A DNA stretch of 64,000 bases, from contig JAFTWE010000039.1 of assembly GCA_017465465.1 (NCBI GenBank), forward strand, positions 23,435 through 87,434. Reading direction: 5' to 3'. The translations under genes were made by a program, and so were the position numbers. Positions 8,502-17,944 of the stretch are shown in pieces. The stretch is from Clostridia bacterium. Its GTDB lineage: Bacteria > Bacillota > Clostridia > Oscillospirales > Acutalibacteraceae. The notes beneath the pieces are model-generated. The model saw nothing but the letters and a program-made list of their open reading frames with translations, made no database searches and was not told the origin of the DNA. Within the stretch, counting starts at the first letter, position 1, and each line of letters begins with the position of its first letter.

Positions 8502-9173
8502 TTATTTCCTGTTTTTAATCACTCTTGCGGGGGAGCCGACGGCGATTGAGTATGGTGGAATGGGCTTCACAACAGTTGAGCCTGCGCCGATAACCGAGCC
8601 CTGACCGATGTTGCCCGAATACATAACGCAAACGCCCATACCAAGGTAGCAGTCATTGCCGATTGTAACCTTTTCACAGTGGCCGCCCTGAGAATAAATA
8701 ATTCTCTCGGGGTCGTCATAAATGTGGGAGTAAGGTGTGAGTGTAATGTTCTGAGCAAGGAGGCAGTCCTCGCCGATTTCAAGGCCGACATGGCCGAAAA
8801 GGGTGGTGCCTGTGCCGATGTATGAGCCTCTGCCGACTTTAATATAGCCTGTTGCAACACGCTCGGTGTCGAGATATACTCTTTCCTGAACGCGGACATT
8901 ATCACCGAGAGTGATGCCGCCCTCGCCGCGTGCGTGGAGGGTGCAGCCGTCTTTAATTTCTACATCGTTACCCAAAGAAACAAATTCGGGGTTTACGATT
9001 TTAACACCTGCGCCGATTTTAACATTTTCACCCATAAATTTAAGCTTTGTTTTGTAATATTCAACCCTTGCCTTTGCGGCGTAATCTGACGGGTCGTTCA
9101 TAATAACTGTCTGATAAAAGCTTTCTTTTTCTTCATCATTAAGTCCGTTAAAAATATCTGTAAAAAATCCCAT
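8502..9173 (-). CDS. Left-handed beta-helix acyltransferase (hexapeptide repeat)
   Basis: A 223-residue transferase of the acetyl-CoA dependent hexapeptide superfamily (maltose/galactoside and xenobiotic acetyltransferase relatives). A helical N-terminal segment (residues 1-45) is followed by imperfect [LIV]-G-x(4) turns from about residue 50 to 210, including IGTGTTLFG, IGNDCYLGMG and IGQGSVIGAGS. It ends in the usual PYSIAVGSPARVIK. The acceptor is unknown; sugars or cell-surface glycans are most likely. GGAGGT lies upstream of ATG 9173. The gene is divergent from the GH106-like gene, and a palindrome lies in the shared promoter region. Confidence 0.85.
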   Translation of the reverse strand: MGFFTDIFNGLNDEEKESFYQTVIMNDPSDYAAKARVEYYKTKLKFMGENVKIGAGVKIVNPEFVSLGNDVEIKDGCTLHARGEGGITLGDNVRVQERVYLDTERVATGYIKVGRGSYIGTGTTLFGHVGLEIGEDCLLAQNITLTPYSHIYDDPERIIYSQGGHCEKVTIGNDCYLGMGVCVMYSGNIGQGSVIGAGSTVVKPIPPYSIAVGSPARVIKNRK

Positions 9174-9207
9174 TGTTTTTACCTCCGTTTTGTTGGGTTA
9201 TGTTAAA

Positions 9208-9236
9208 ACGATAACACATTGATTTTTAAAAATCAA
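9208..9236 (-). promoter_or_regulatory. Promoter of the acyltransferase gene
   Basis: On the minus strand TTGATT (9231-9236), a 17-base spacer and TATCGT (9208-9213). The -35 box lies inside the 20-base palindrome at 9218-9237. Confidence 0.45.
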
Positions 9237-9237
9237 T
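9218..9237. promoter_or_regulatory. Perfect 20-base palindrome between divergent genes, possible operator
   Basis: ATTGATTTTTAAAAATCAAT is its own reverse complement. A half copy, ATTGATTTTTA, recurs at 9266-9276 and covers the -35 box of the rightward promoter. Operator function is inferred from position. Confidence 0.45.
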
Positions 9238-9266
9238 ACACTTTTATGAAAATACAAAATAATTCA

Positions 9267-9295
9267 TTGATTTTTACTTTGTGAATTGATATACT
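9267..9295 (+). promoter_or_regulatory. Promoter of the GH106-like hydrolase gene
   Basis: TTGATT (9267-9272), a 17-base spacer and TATACT (9290-9295). AAAGGAGG follows at 9311-9318 before ATG 9326. Confidence 0.65.
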
Positions 9296-9325
9296 GAAAA
9301 CAATAAGTTTAAAGGAGGCGTTTTA

Positions 9326-12300
9326 ATGCTTTATCCCAAAAATCAAGATAAAAAATTAAGTGAAGAGCTTTTTAAAAATCCCACTTCCGAGTACCGTTGC
9401 ACACCCTTCTGGGCCTGGAACTGTGAGCTTAATGAAAAAGACCTTCATCAGGAAATAGACTTTATGAAAGAAATGGGTATGGGCGGCTTTCACATGCACA
9501 CCCGTGTAGGTCAGTCTACCGAATACCTTTCAGATAAATATATGAGCTTCATCAAGTCCTGCACCGAAAAGGCTAAGAAAGAAAAAATGCTTTCATGGCT
9601 TTATGATGAGGATAAATGGCCTTCAGGCGCTGCAGGGGGTCTGGTTACCAAAAAGGTAGAAAACCGTGAAAAATTCCTTTTGTTTACCCAGTATAAAGAA
9701 GACGGCACAGGCGAGCTTCTTGCAAGATATGATATCAAGCTCGACGCTGACGGATACCTTGAAAGCTACAAGCGCCTTAATGACGGCGAAGAGGCAGAAA
9801 ATATGCCTCGTTACGCTTTCCTCGAAACTGCAAAAGAAAGCCCTTGGCACAACTTCCAGACTTATGTTGATACACTTTCAAAGTCTGCTATTGATGATTT
9901 TATAAATGTTACTCACGAAAAGTATAAAGAGGTTGTGGGTGAAGATTTTGGCGGCGCAGTGCCTGCAATTTTTACCGACGAGCCTCAGGTTGCCCGCAAA
10001 AACAGTATGGACTATGCAAACTCTGACGAAGAGATGCAGATGCCGTTTACAACCGATTTTAACGATACATATAAGGCAACCTACGGCACAGATTTTCTGG
10101 ATACACTCCCTGAGGTTGTGTGGGACAGAAAAGACGGCAACCACCTTGCAAGATACCGTTATCACGACCACGCAACTGACCGCTTTGTTGAGGCTTTTTG
10201 CGATAACATCGGCGATTGGTGCAAAAAGAACAACATTCTTCTCACAGGCCACATGATGGAAGAGCCTACTCTTGAAAGCCAGACCTGTGCTGTTGGTGAG
10301 GCAATGAGGGCTTACCGTTCATTTGGTCTCCCGGGTGTTGATATGCTTTGTGATAGCAGAGAATTCACCACCGTTAAGCAGGCGGCAAGTGCCACTCATC
10401 AGTATGGCTACCCCGGCGTTATGAGTGAGCTTTACGGCGTTACCAACTGGGACTTTGACTTCAGAGGTCACAAGCTTCAGGGTGACTGGCAGGCGGCTCT
10501 GGGCGTAAGCGTTCGCGTTCCTCACCTTTATTGGGTTTCGATGCGCGGTGAAGCAAAGCGTGACTACCCTGCATCAATCGGCCATCAGTCAGCCTGGTAT
10601 AAGGAATATTCATATATTGAAGACCACTTTGCAAGAGTTAATACTCTCATGACAAGAGGAACTCCCGATGTTAAAATCGGCGTTATTCACCCCGTTGAGT
10701 CATATTGGCTTCACTACGGTCCAACAGATTTAACAGGTGAAGAAAGAGAAGAAATCGACAAGCGTTTTCAGAATATTACCGAGTGGCTGATTTACGGCAC
10801 ACTTGATTTTGACTACATCAGCGAATCCCTTCTTCAAAGCCAGTTTGCAGGTGCAGACGGCGGCTTTAAGGTTGGCGAAATGAAATATGATGTTGTGGTT
10901 GTTCCCGCTTGTGAAACCTTGCGAGCTTCAACTGTTAAGGCGCTCAATGAATTTGCCGACAAGGGCGGTAAGGTTATTATTATGGGCGAGGTTGCTTCGC
11001 TTGTGGATGCACAGGCTTCAGATGCACCTGCGCTCCTTGCCAAAAAATGTGAGTGCATAAGCTGGAGTAAAGCCGCACTTTTCAAAGCCCTTGAAGAGTA
11101 CAGAACTATTGAAATATTCGGCAAATGGGGTCACCATTCAGACAACCTCATTTACGGAATGAGAAATGACGGTGACGGCAAGAACCTCTTCATCTGCCAC
11201 GCAAAAGCCCCCGACAGAAGATGTGTTGACAAAGAAGAAAATTATCTCATCACAATCAAGGGTGAGTACCGCCCCATTGTTATGGATACACAAACAGGTG
11301 ACAGCAGAGAAATTCCCGCAACATACAAAAACGGAAAAACTATTATTAACTGGACTTCATATTCACAGTCAAGCATTCTTCTTCGCCTTGAAAACGGCAG
11401 AAGCGAGCTTGCAGAGAATGAAAAAGAAGATTTGGGCGAGCTTGCATATCTTCAGAATGAAGCAGAGCTTATTCTTGACGAGCCCAATATTTGCGTGCTT
11501 GATATGGCTCAGTGGAAGATTGACGACGGCGAATGGCAGGAAAAAGAAGAAAGCCTTCGTCTTTGTGTAAAAGCAAAAGAAATGCTTAATTTCTCAACTG
11601 CGGCAGTTCAAGGCGCACAACCCTGGGTTGTGGGCAAGGTTGAAGCAAAGAACACAATCACCACAAGAATGACCTTCGTTTCAGAATTTGAGGTAGAAGA
11701 TGCAGCTCTTGCCCTTGAGGATTTTGACATCAGCGACATTACCTTCAACGGGGAAAAGGTTGAAAAGGTTGCACAGGGCTATTATGTTGACTTCTCAATC
11801 ACCAAAGTGAATATCGGCAAAATCAGAAAAGGTGAAAACACCGTTGAAATCACAAAGCCGTTTACCGTTGTTTCAAATGTAGAAAATGTGTTTATTCTCG
11901 GCAATTTCGGTGTTGAGGTTAACGGCACAGAGGTTAAGATTATTGAGCCGAAAAAGACCATCCGCATCGGCGATGTAACAAGACAGGGCTTGCCGTTCTA
12001 CGGCGGTGCGTTGACTTACCGCTTTAAGCTCAACGGAGGCAAGAAAACAAAAATCCGCCTTGGCCTTTTTGCCGCACCCTGCGTTGTGGCTGACCTTGAC
12101 GGAAAGCGAATTGCCAATGTTTCACTTGCTCCCTATGAGGCAGACCTTGGCCAGCTCAGTGAGGGCGAGCATACCCTTGATTTGAAGGTTTATCTCAGCC
12201 GAATCAATACCTTCGGCGCACTTCACCATTCAAACCTTGCTTGCTTGTGGTTCGGCCCCGACGGCTGGTATTCAAAGGATGAATACTGGAGCTATGAATA

Positions 12301-12352
12301 CAGAATTACCCCCGACGGACTCTTCACCGCCCCCAGAATTTTTACAAAATAA
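9326..12352 (+). CDS. Large glycoside hydrolase-like protein (GH106-related)
   Basis: A 1008-residue protein without a signal peptide. The N-terminal third has the hallmark of a family related to GH106 alpha-L-rhamnosidases: PFWAWNCEL near residue 28, MKEMGMGGFHMHTRVGQ near 47, and WLYDEDKWPSGAAGG near 91. A barrel-like region follows (ITGHMMEEP-type segment near 305, FTDEPQ near 217), then a glutamine-amidotransferase-like middle part (VVVPACETLR) and beta-rich C-terminal modules of jelly-roll character (residues about 800-1000). Catalytic residues are not assigned with confidence; Glu in FTDEPQ is a candidate. It is a single gene with a good promoter and terminator. Confidence 0.7.
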   Translation: MLYPKNQDKKLSEELFKNPTSEYRCTPFWAWNCELNEKDLHQEIDFMKEMGMGGFHMHTRVGQSTEYLSDKYMSFIKSCTEKAKKEKMLSWLYDEDKWPSGAAGGLVTKKVENREKFLLFTQYKEDGTGELLARYDIKLDADGYLESYKRLNDGEEAENMPRYAFLETAKESPWHNFQTYVDTLSKSAIDDFINVTHEKYKEVVGEDFGGAVPAIFTDEPQVARKNSMDYANSDEEMQMPFTTDFNDTYKATYGTDFLDTLPEVVWDRKDGNHLARYRYHDHATDRFVEAFCDNIGDWCKKNNILLTGHMMEEPTLESQTCAVGEAMRAYRSFGLPGVDMLCDSREFTTVKQAASATHQYGYPGVMSELYGVTNWDFDFRGHKLQGDWQAALGVSVRVPHLYWVSMRGEAKRDYPASIGHQSAWYKEYSYIEDHFARVNTLMTRGTPDVKIGVIHPVESYWLHYGPTDLTGEEREEIDKRFQNITEWLIYGTLDFDYISESLLQSQFAGADGGFKVGEMKYDVVVVPACETLRASTVKALNEFADKGGKVIIMGEVASLVDAQASDAPALLAKKCECISWSKAALFKALEEYRTIEIFGKWGHHSDNLIYGMRNDGDGKNLFICHAKAPDRRCVDKEENYLITIKGEYRPIVMDTQTGDSREIPATYKNGKTIINWTSYSQSSILLRLENGRSELAENEKEDLGELAYLQNEAELILDEPNICVLDMAQWKIDDGEWQEKEESLRLCVKAKEMLNFSTAAVQGAQPWVVGKVEAKNTITTRMTFVSEFEVEDAALALEDFDISDITFNGEKVEKVAQGYYVDFSITKVNIGKIRKGENTVEITKPFTVVSNVENVFILGNFGVEVNGTEVKIIEPKKTIRIGDVTRQGLPFYGGALTYRFKLNGGKKTKIRLGLFAAPCVVADLDGKRIANVSLAPYEADLGQLSEGEHTLDLKVYLSRINTFGALHHSNLACLWFGPDGWYSKDEYWSYEYRITPDGLFTAPRIFTK

Positions 12353-12363
12353 GATAAAATCAA

Positions 12364-12391
12364 GACCTTGCAGATTTTGTTCTGCAAGGTC
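12364..12391. terminator. Bidirectional terminator between converging genes
   Basis: GACCTTGCAGA (12364-12374) pairs perfectly with TCTGCAAGGTC (12381-12391), with T-rich flanks on both strands. Confidence 0.8.
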
Positions 12392-12399
12392 AATTTTGT

Positions 12400-13497
12400 T
12401 TATTCTTTTTCTATTTTGCAATAAGTGTCAATATGAGTTTTGTATTTAAGGTAGGTTGCATCTGCTTTTTCAGAAATACCAGCCTTATTCGCTTTGATTT
12501 GAGAAATGTCGCTTATAAACCCTGTCCCGTCTGCAAAGCATTCAACAAGATAATCGTTTATTTCTTTTGAATAATGGCTGATATCGCGGTAGTTATCGAG
12601 GTCGGTTGTTAGTTCAAAACTCTGAAAATCATAGACAGAAACATTTTGATATTGCTGAGCAAGTGTTACAATTTTCTCTTTTGCGTCGCAAAAAGCATCA
12701 AAGTGGCCATTATCTTTTGCATATATCCAATAAAGAGAAGAATATGGAGGGAAAAATAAAACATATTCTGTATTATTGTTTAATTCTGAAATGGTTGAAA
12801 ACAAAAGGTCAACATTGGCGTTTACCGGGGTTTCTACTCCATCTGCTTCAATTTTGCTCACTCCGTATCCCCTTTTTTCTAAAGATTTCAAAACTGCATT
12901 TTCACCAATGGAAAAGTCACTGTGCCATGCACCAATTTCATCAATATCGGTGGAGCTTTTAATAAATGAAGGCACTGTTATATCAAGAGCTTCCATGCCT
13001 TTGATGATGAGGTCAACCGGCAAAAATCTGGTATAGACCTCACTGCTGAGAAGATATCTGTAGTCGTCACTATAACCGTTAATCAAATGTTCAGGAATGT
13101 TAAACTCTGCATTGTCAGGGTGAATAGCAAAGCGCTGAAGGTCAACTGAAACAAAAACTTTTTTGCAGCTTGAGTGTTCATTTATATACTTAAGATAAAA
13201 GCAGGTTTCAGGAACAGTCATACCGCCGATGTTAACCTTGAGAAGGTCAAGTCCCATTTTTTCTTTAAATAAATCAGGGTCAAAGTTTTGAGTCATAGAA
13301 GAACCCAGCATAATTGAATCATAGTTATAATTTTTAATTAAACCGGCACAAGAGAATTGGGGATTAAGATAATATTTATCGTTTTTATCATATCTGTATT
13401 GATACAAAGGGTCAACAATAAAAGTAATGCTACTGAGAATCAGTAACAGTACCAGTGAAAAAGAAATTGTTGAAATTGCCCATTTTTTATGTGTCAT
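12400..13497 (-). CDS. SGNH-like membrane-anchored protein, partner of MBOAT O-acyltransferase
   Basis: A 365-residue protein with one N-terminal membrane segment (residues 8-28) and an extracytoplasmic SGNH/DltD/AlgJ-like domain. The probable nucleophile region is GSSMTQNF (Ser66/Ser67), and the C-terminal acid-base pair is DISH (Asp305, His308). Proteins of this kind complete acyl transfer to exported polymers after an MBOAT channel hands over the acyl group. The MBOAT gene lies 9 bases upstream on the same strand. A paralogue with the same GSSMTQNF block is at 57679-58725. Confidence 0.75.
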   Translation of the reverse strand: MTHKKWAISTISFSLVLLLILSSITFIVDPLYQYRYDKNDKYYLNPQFSCAGLIKNYNYDSIMLGSSMTQNFDPDLFKEKMGLDLLKVNIGGMTVPETCFYLKYINEHSSCKKVFVSVDLQRFAIHPDNAEFNIPEHLINGYSDDYRYLLSSEVYTRFLPVDLIIKGMEALDITVPSFIKSSTDIDEIGAWHSDFSIGENAVLKSLEKRGYGVSKIEADGVETPVNANVDLLFSTISELNNNTEYVLFFPPYSSLYWIYAKDNGHFDAFCDAKEKIVTLAQQYQNVSVYDFQSFELTTDLDNYRDISHYSKEINDYLVECFADGTGFISDISQIKANKAGISEKADATYLKYKTHIDTYCKIEKE

Positions 13498-13506
13498 AAA
13501 AATCCC

Positions 13507-14931
13507 TCAGAAATTAAAATAGATAAATACGCTTTCTCTTGAAATAAATAAAACAGAAACCGTAAAAAGAACGGCAATAATAACTGAATTTAAGATTGTC
13601 GGCTTGAAATTTTTTGATTTTTCAATGACATTTTTGCTTAAGAAAACAACAAGGAATAAGCCAATAATCATAACGAAAACATAAGCTAAAGCGATGGGAG
13701 TAGGAATCCCCATAATTCCGTCATCAGTAAGGTTGGCAACGGCAGAAATACCGGGGTTTGAGAAATTGCCCATTGCTTTATATATACTGAGTGCCTGGTC
13801 AAAGCTTTCTGCTCTGAAAAGAACCCATAAAGCGTTAGTTATTAAAAAAGTAACGGTGATTTTGATTGTTTTTGGAATTTTAACAAGTATTTTTGAAAAA
13901 ATCTTTTCAAAAACAATGCAAAGACCGTTAAGACCTCCCCACAAAACAAAGGTCCAGCTTGCACCGTGCCAAAGTCCGCTTAATAAAAAGGTTATCATAT
14001 AATTTATATACATTCTTATTTTGCCTTTACGGTTGCCGCCTAAGGGGATGTAAATAAAGGTGCGTAATGCTCTGCCGAGAGTAATGTGCCAGCGCTTCCA
14101 GAATTCACCGATACTTTGTGATTTGTAAGGTGAATTAAAGTTCAGCGGAATATCAATGTTAAACATCTTTCCAAGGCCTATTGCCATATCAGAATAACCT
14201 GAGAAATCAAAATAAATCTGCAAAGTATAACTCAGTGAAGTTATCCACCCGGCGGCAAAAGAAAGCTCGTCTGAATTGAAGCCGTTGTTTACAAAGATAT
14301 TAAGTGTATCGGCAATTACCAGCTTTTTGAACAGACCAAGCACAAAAATATAAATGCCTTTGCTGAAATTTTCAATTTTAAAACGTCGGTTTTCAGGATT
14401 TATGAATTGTGGCATCATTTCAGAGTAAGAAACGATGGGTCCTGCAACGAGCTGAGGGAAAAAGCTTACAAAAAGTGAATATGTTAAAATATCTTCAACC
14501 TTTTCTTCTTTTTTATAAACAGAAATAATAAATGAAAGCTGTTGAAAAGTAAAGAAGCTGATACCAAGCGGTAACAGAATATTTTTCAAAACAAAATCAG
14601 TGCCGAAAACAGAGTTGATGTTTTCAACAAAAAAGTCATAATATTTAAAATAGCCTAACAATCCGAGATTAAATAGAACTCCCGCAACACATAATCCTCC
14701 GGACAGCCATTTTTTATTAAAGGTTTTACTTATATAATAACCAATCAGGTAATTGATAACGATTGAAGCCAAAATGATAGGCAGATAGCTTATGTTAAAG
14801 TATGCATAGAAAAACAGAGAAGCGGCGACCAGAATAATGTTTTGAATAAGCATACTTTTGTGTGCGCAGAAATAGCCTATTAAAACAACAGGCAAAAATG
14901 CAAACACAAATTCATAAGATGAGAAAACCAT
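13507..14931 (-). CDS. MBOAT family O-acyltransferase (AlgI/DltB type)
   Basis: A 474-residue polytopic membrane protein expected to move acyl groups across the membrane for O-acylation of a surface polymer. Diagnostic blocks are FWKRWHITLGRALRTFIYIPLGGN and GLWHGASWTFVLWG, with the catalytic His322. The start is ATG 14931 after CAGGTGATT. The longer frame upstream runs through the terminator of the preceding gene, so it is rejected. It is followed by the SGNH partner gene after 9 bases. The polymer and acyl group are unknown. Confidence 0.9.
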   Translation of the reverse strand: MVFSSYEFVFAFLPVVLIGYFCAHKSMLIQNIILVAASLFFYAYFNISYLPIILASIVINYLIGYYISKTFNKKWLSGGLCVAGVLFNLGLLGYFKYYDFFVENINSVFGTDFVLKNILLPLGISFFTFQQLSFIISVYKKEEKVEDILTYSLFVSFFPQLVAGPIVSYSEMMPQFINPENRRFKIENFSKGIYIFVLGLFKKLVIADTLNIFVNNGFNSDELSFAAGWITSLSYTLQIYFDFSGYSDMAIGLGKMFNIDIPLNFNSPYKSQSIGEFWKRWHITLGRALRTFIYIPLGGNRKGKIRMYINYMITFLLSGLWHGASWTFVLWGGLNGLCIVFEKIFSKILVKIPKTIKITVTFLITNALWVLFRAESFDQALSIYKAMGNFSNPGISAVANLTDDGIMGIPTPIALAYVFVMIIGLFLVVFLSKNVIEKSKNFKPTILNSVIIAVLFTVSVLFISRESVFIYFNF

Positions 14932-14989
14932 AAAATAATCACCTGAAAAACGATTTAATAATATACTGATGAAAGATAAAACTGACCTG

Positions 14990-15021
14990 AAAATCCCCAC
15001 AGAGGTTTCTGCGGGGATTTT
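14990..15021 (-). terminator. Terminator of the leftward block that starts near 22.6 kb
   Basis: AAATCCCCACAGA (14991-15003) pairs with TCTGCGGGGATTT (15008-15020), with a T run on the minus strand. It separates the 15.0-15.8 kb gene from the MBOAT/SGNH pair. Confidence 0.8.
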
Positions 15022-15023
15022 AC

Positions 15024-15830
15024 TTATTGCACTTCTGTTTCTGCAACAGCTGTGGTAGTTGTTGTGCTTTTCTCTGCGGCGAGGGCGTTAAGGTCTTTGC
15101 CGAGGGCATCGGGGAACTGATAATCTGCAAAGGGGAACTGGCCGTGAAGATATTTCATCTGAAAATCGACCGTAGGGCTTGTAACGCCCAGATAGCACTG
15201 ATAAATTGCGGCGTTATAATATAAATTCTCAAGCATATCAGCGTGGTTGCTTGCTCTGTAGCCTGCCTTGTCAACGGTAACGGTAAAGAGATTGCCGTTT
15301 CTGTTACAGCTTACAAGCTGAACGCCGTTTTTCTTTTCATATTCGTTGCCCTTGTTTTCATAATATTCATAGAGGTTTTCAACCATCGACGGATAAAAAG
15401 ATGTCTTAACGGTGTAGACGACATTAACATCGTCTTTTTTAACGCTTAAGTAGCCGTTTGAAAGCTGGTCCTCGGTGAGGGTGTCGGCGGGAACATCTCC
15501 CTGATAATATGCAAGGGGAACGGTGATTTCAACAGTTTCTTTAGTGAGGTCGAGAAGTGAATTTTCAACAACAATAACCTCGTCACTGCTTTCATGACCT
15601 TGCTGAACAGCCGCGGCGGCAGTTTCACCCTCAACGTCAAAATGCTGTTCTTTAACACTGTTGTCGCTTATGTACCACACAAGAAGCACAAGGAAAAACA
15701 GCGCAACAAAAGCAGATACGGCAATTATTGCCTTTTTGCTTTTACTGTTTTGCTTAACATCAGGGTCAAGCTCCTGCTGATAATCTTTTTTTGGCATAAC
15801 TTCCTGTGATGCATTTTTGTTTTTTTTCAT
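15024..15830 (-). CDS. Hypothetical single-pass membrane protein
   Basis: A 268-residue protein of unknown family. ATG 15830 follows AGAGGAG. A Lys-rich cytoplasmic tail (residues 1-33) leads to one membrane helix (about 34-55, IIAVSAFVALFFLVLLVWYI) and an extracytoplasmic domain of about 200 residues, ending in a Thr-rich tail (TTTTTAVAE). The type II topology, like the LCP-like and small membrane proteins of the same block, suggests an envelope role. It is the last gene before the block's terminator. No enzymatic motif was recognised. Confidence 0.65.
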   Translation of the reverse strand: MKKNKNASQEVMPKKDYQQELDPDVKQNSKSKKAIIAVSAFVALFFLVLLVWYISDNSVKEQHFDVEGETAAAAVQQGHESSDEVIVVENSLLDLTKETVEITVPLAYYQGDVPADTLTEDQLSNGYLSVKKDDVNVVYTVKTSFYPSMVENLYEYYENKGNEYEKKNGVQLVSCNRNGNLFTVTVDKAGYRASNHADMLENLYYNAAIYQCYLGVTSPTVDFQMKYLHGQFPFADYQFPDALGKDLNALAAEKSTTTTTAVAETEVQ

Positions 15831-15905
15831 AAAGAGTCTCCTCTCAAGCAATGCACTATGAGAACATTATATTATCACTTGACGATTTTGTCAAATAAAT
15901 TAGCT

Positions 15906-17078
15906 TTAATCAAAATAAAGGTCAAGGGCGTTACGCTCCTTGGTTTCAATATAGCCCACAGATTGGGTGCTGAGGTCCGTACCGTAAATTTTGTTGGCAG
16001 AGCTTACAATCTTGTAAATCCTGCCGTTTGTGATGAGATATCTGACAGCCTCATTGTAATATGCTTCGCTTCTGAAACGGATTTCAATATGACCGTCGGG
16101 GCTTTGTGCCATAAGCTGTTTCAGCCTTGCAACTGCCTTTGAATTAAGGGAGCTGAAAAGGCGGTCGGTCTTAGCAAAGTAATTTGCCTTTGTGCTTGTG
16201 CAGTCAAAAAACTGAGGATAGCCGAAGTGGTCAATAGAAATTTCTTCATCACTCAGGTTCATAAAAAGGTGAGATAGTGTTTCTTGTGAATTTTCGGCGG
16301 TGGGGTCGTCCCAGGTAACATCCAGGTGATAATATTCACCGTCTATTTTTATTATGTTCCACATGTGGCCCTCGGTTTTGCCGTCATAATTCACAGCCTC
16401 ACCCGAAACGGTGTAGCACTCAAGCCCTGCTTTTTCGCAAAGGAGCTTTGCGGCCTTTGAATAGCCCTCGCAGGCAGAAAGTCCGTCAATCAGGCAGCTG
16501 TATGGGGTGGAGGAGGTTTCGGCAACGGTCACATCGTAGGTGCATTTGTTTACAATATAATCGTGAATGAAAAGCTCTGTTTCAAATTCGTCTGAGCCTT
16601 CCGGCAGTTGGGCCAGAATCTGCTCACAGACGCTGTTTAAGGTGTTTGCTCTCACCCTTTGTTCAGGGGGAGTTAAAGTGTAGCTTGGCTTAAAAAAGCA
16701 AAGCCCGTCAGAGGTTGCAATGGTGCTGTTGCGCCCAAAGCACATAAGAGTAGGGTTGTCGTAATTAAGAGCCTGAATAACCTCGGTCAACTCATCGCCT
16801 GTCATAAGCGGAATCTGAATGAGGGTAGGGAATTCTGCTTCTGCATTGTAAACCTCAGAAAGAATGTGGTTATATGCCTTTTTCTGCGCTTCGTCAAGAG
16901 CGCCGAAATGATTTTTATAAGCTGAGCCAAGCTCACTTTCTTCTGCTGAAACCTCGTTCCAGTTGATAACCGTATCAGAGCCGAAAACAGAATCAACAGC
17001 CTCTAAAATTTCAGTTTTATGGCTGACGGCAACTGCGATTAAAACAAGCACCAGCGTCAGTGATAAAAATTTTTTCAT
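15906..17078 (-). CDS. Exported transglutaminase-like protein
   Basis: A 390-residue protein with an N-terminal signal or anchor (residues 2-19) and a transglutaminase/cysteine protease-like core. The catalytic triad is visible: Cys203 in SACEGYSKAAKLLC, His238 in GHMWNIIKI and Asp253 in YHLDVTWDDP. In bacteria this fold usually cleaves or crosslinks proteins, or acts on peptides at the cell surface. It begins 8 bases after the LCP-like gene and so probably shares its transcript. The substrate is unknown. Confidence 0.8.
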   Translation of the reverse strand: MKKFLSLTLVLVLIAVAVSHKTEILEAVDSVFGSDTVINWNEVSAEESELGSAYKNHFGALDEAQKKAYNHILSEVYNAEAEFPTLIQIPLMTGDELTEVIQALNYDNPTLMCFGRNSTIATSDGLCFFKPSYTLTPPEQRVRANTLNSVCEQILAQLPEGSDEFETELFIHDYIVNKCTYDVTVAETSSTPYSCLIDGLSACEGYSKAAKLLCEKAGLECYTVSGEAVNYDGKTEGHMWNIIKIDGEYYHLDVTWDDPTAENSQETLSHLFMNLSDEEISIDHFGYPQFFDCTSTKANYFAKTDRLFSSLNSKAVARLKQLMAQSPDGHIEIRFRSEAYYNEAVRYLITNGRIYKIVSSANKIYGTDLSTQSVGYIETKERNALDLYFD

Positions 17079-17086
17079 ACTGCCAC

Positions 17087-17935
17087 CTATTTAAGCTCTT
17101 CTACCGAGCTGACGGCAACTGCCTTTGCGCCCTCTTTTTGAGCAATAAGCTCAATCACATCAAGGTTGTCGGCGGTGTCAACAAAAGAAATGTTGCTGTT
17201 GCCCGAAAGCTCGCCTAAAACGCCTTTGTAAATTTTCATCGGGTCTTCCATATTTTCGGGAGTGATATAATTTTCTGCCATTGCGCAGAATAAATCAGCC
17301 TGACCTGAAAGCCCTGCTTCTTTAAAATATTTGAGATATTTCAAAAGAGATTCACCGCGGATAGTCTGCTTGCCGGGGGTGAGGATAAGGGTGAGGTCCT
17401 CGGTTCTGTATTCAATTCTTTCGGGCACGGTGTATTCCACGCCGTCCATATAGTTGATTGCAAGGGCAAAGGTGTTTTCGTTTGATGAAACATAGCGGTC
17501 AATTTCTATGCCGTAATCAGCGCTTACCGCATTCATAACCTCGTTTTCGCCGCCTGCTTCATAGCTTTTAAGATAGCTGTTTTTTACCTGAATGGGGCAG
17601 ATTTTTACTTCAGCGTCTGAAGCGTCAGCCTTGGCAAGGACCATAAAATAAATTTCTTTTTCCCCTGTTTCGGCGGTTTTGGTTGAAGAGATGCTCATAA
17701 AAAGAATTGTGGCATCTCCCGTGTTGCCCGAAAGGGAGCCTTCGTCCTGAGAGTCTTTTTCAAAAACGGACATAATTTTGTCAAGATTAAAGCTGTCAAC
17801 CTTTGAAGAAAGATACACCAATGTTCCGCTTCCGAAAACAAGAATAAACGCAACAAAGCCAAGGATGATGTATTTCCACCGTCCTTTTTTCTGCACCCTG
17901 ACAGGGTTAAAAAGTCTTTCGTCTTTTTTGCTCAT
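17087..17935 (-). CDS. Degenerate LytR-CpsA-Psr (LCP) like protein
   Basis: A 282-residue protein with a basic N-terminus, one membrane helix (about 21-43) and an LCP-like extracellular domain. Recognisable landmarks are the strand-helix YGIEIDRYVSSNENTFALAINYMDGVEYTVPERI and the GKQTIRGESLLKYLKYFKEAG segment. The arginines and aspartates that bind the polyprenyl pyrophosphate in true LCP ligases are largely absent: the GxDxR position reads FMSISSTK, and the second Arg-rich motif has no R.R. It may therefore bind rather than transfer. It lies between the amylase gene (9 bases) and the transglutaminase-like gene (8 bases). Confidence 0.65.
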   Translation of the reverse strand: MSKKDERLFNPVRVQKKGRWKYIILGFVAFILVFGSGTLVYLSSKVDSFNLDKIMSVFEKDSQDEGSLSGNTGDATILFMSISSTKTAETGEKEIYFMVLAKADASDAEVKICPIQVKNSYLKSYEAGGENEVMNAVSADYGIEIDRYVSSNENTFALAINYMDGVEYTVPERIEYRTEDLTLILTPGKQTIRGESLLKYLKYFKEAGLSGQADLFCAMAENYITPENMEDPMKIYKGVLGELSGNSNISFVDTADNLDVIELIAQKEGAKAVAVSSVEELK

Positions 17936-17944
17936 AAACTCACT

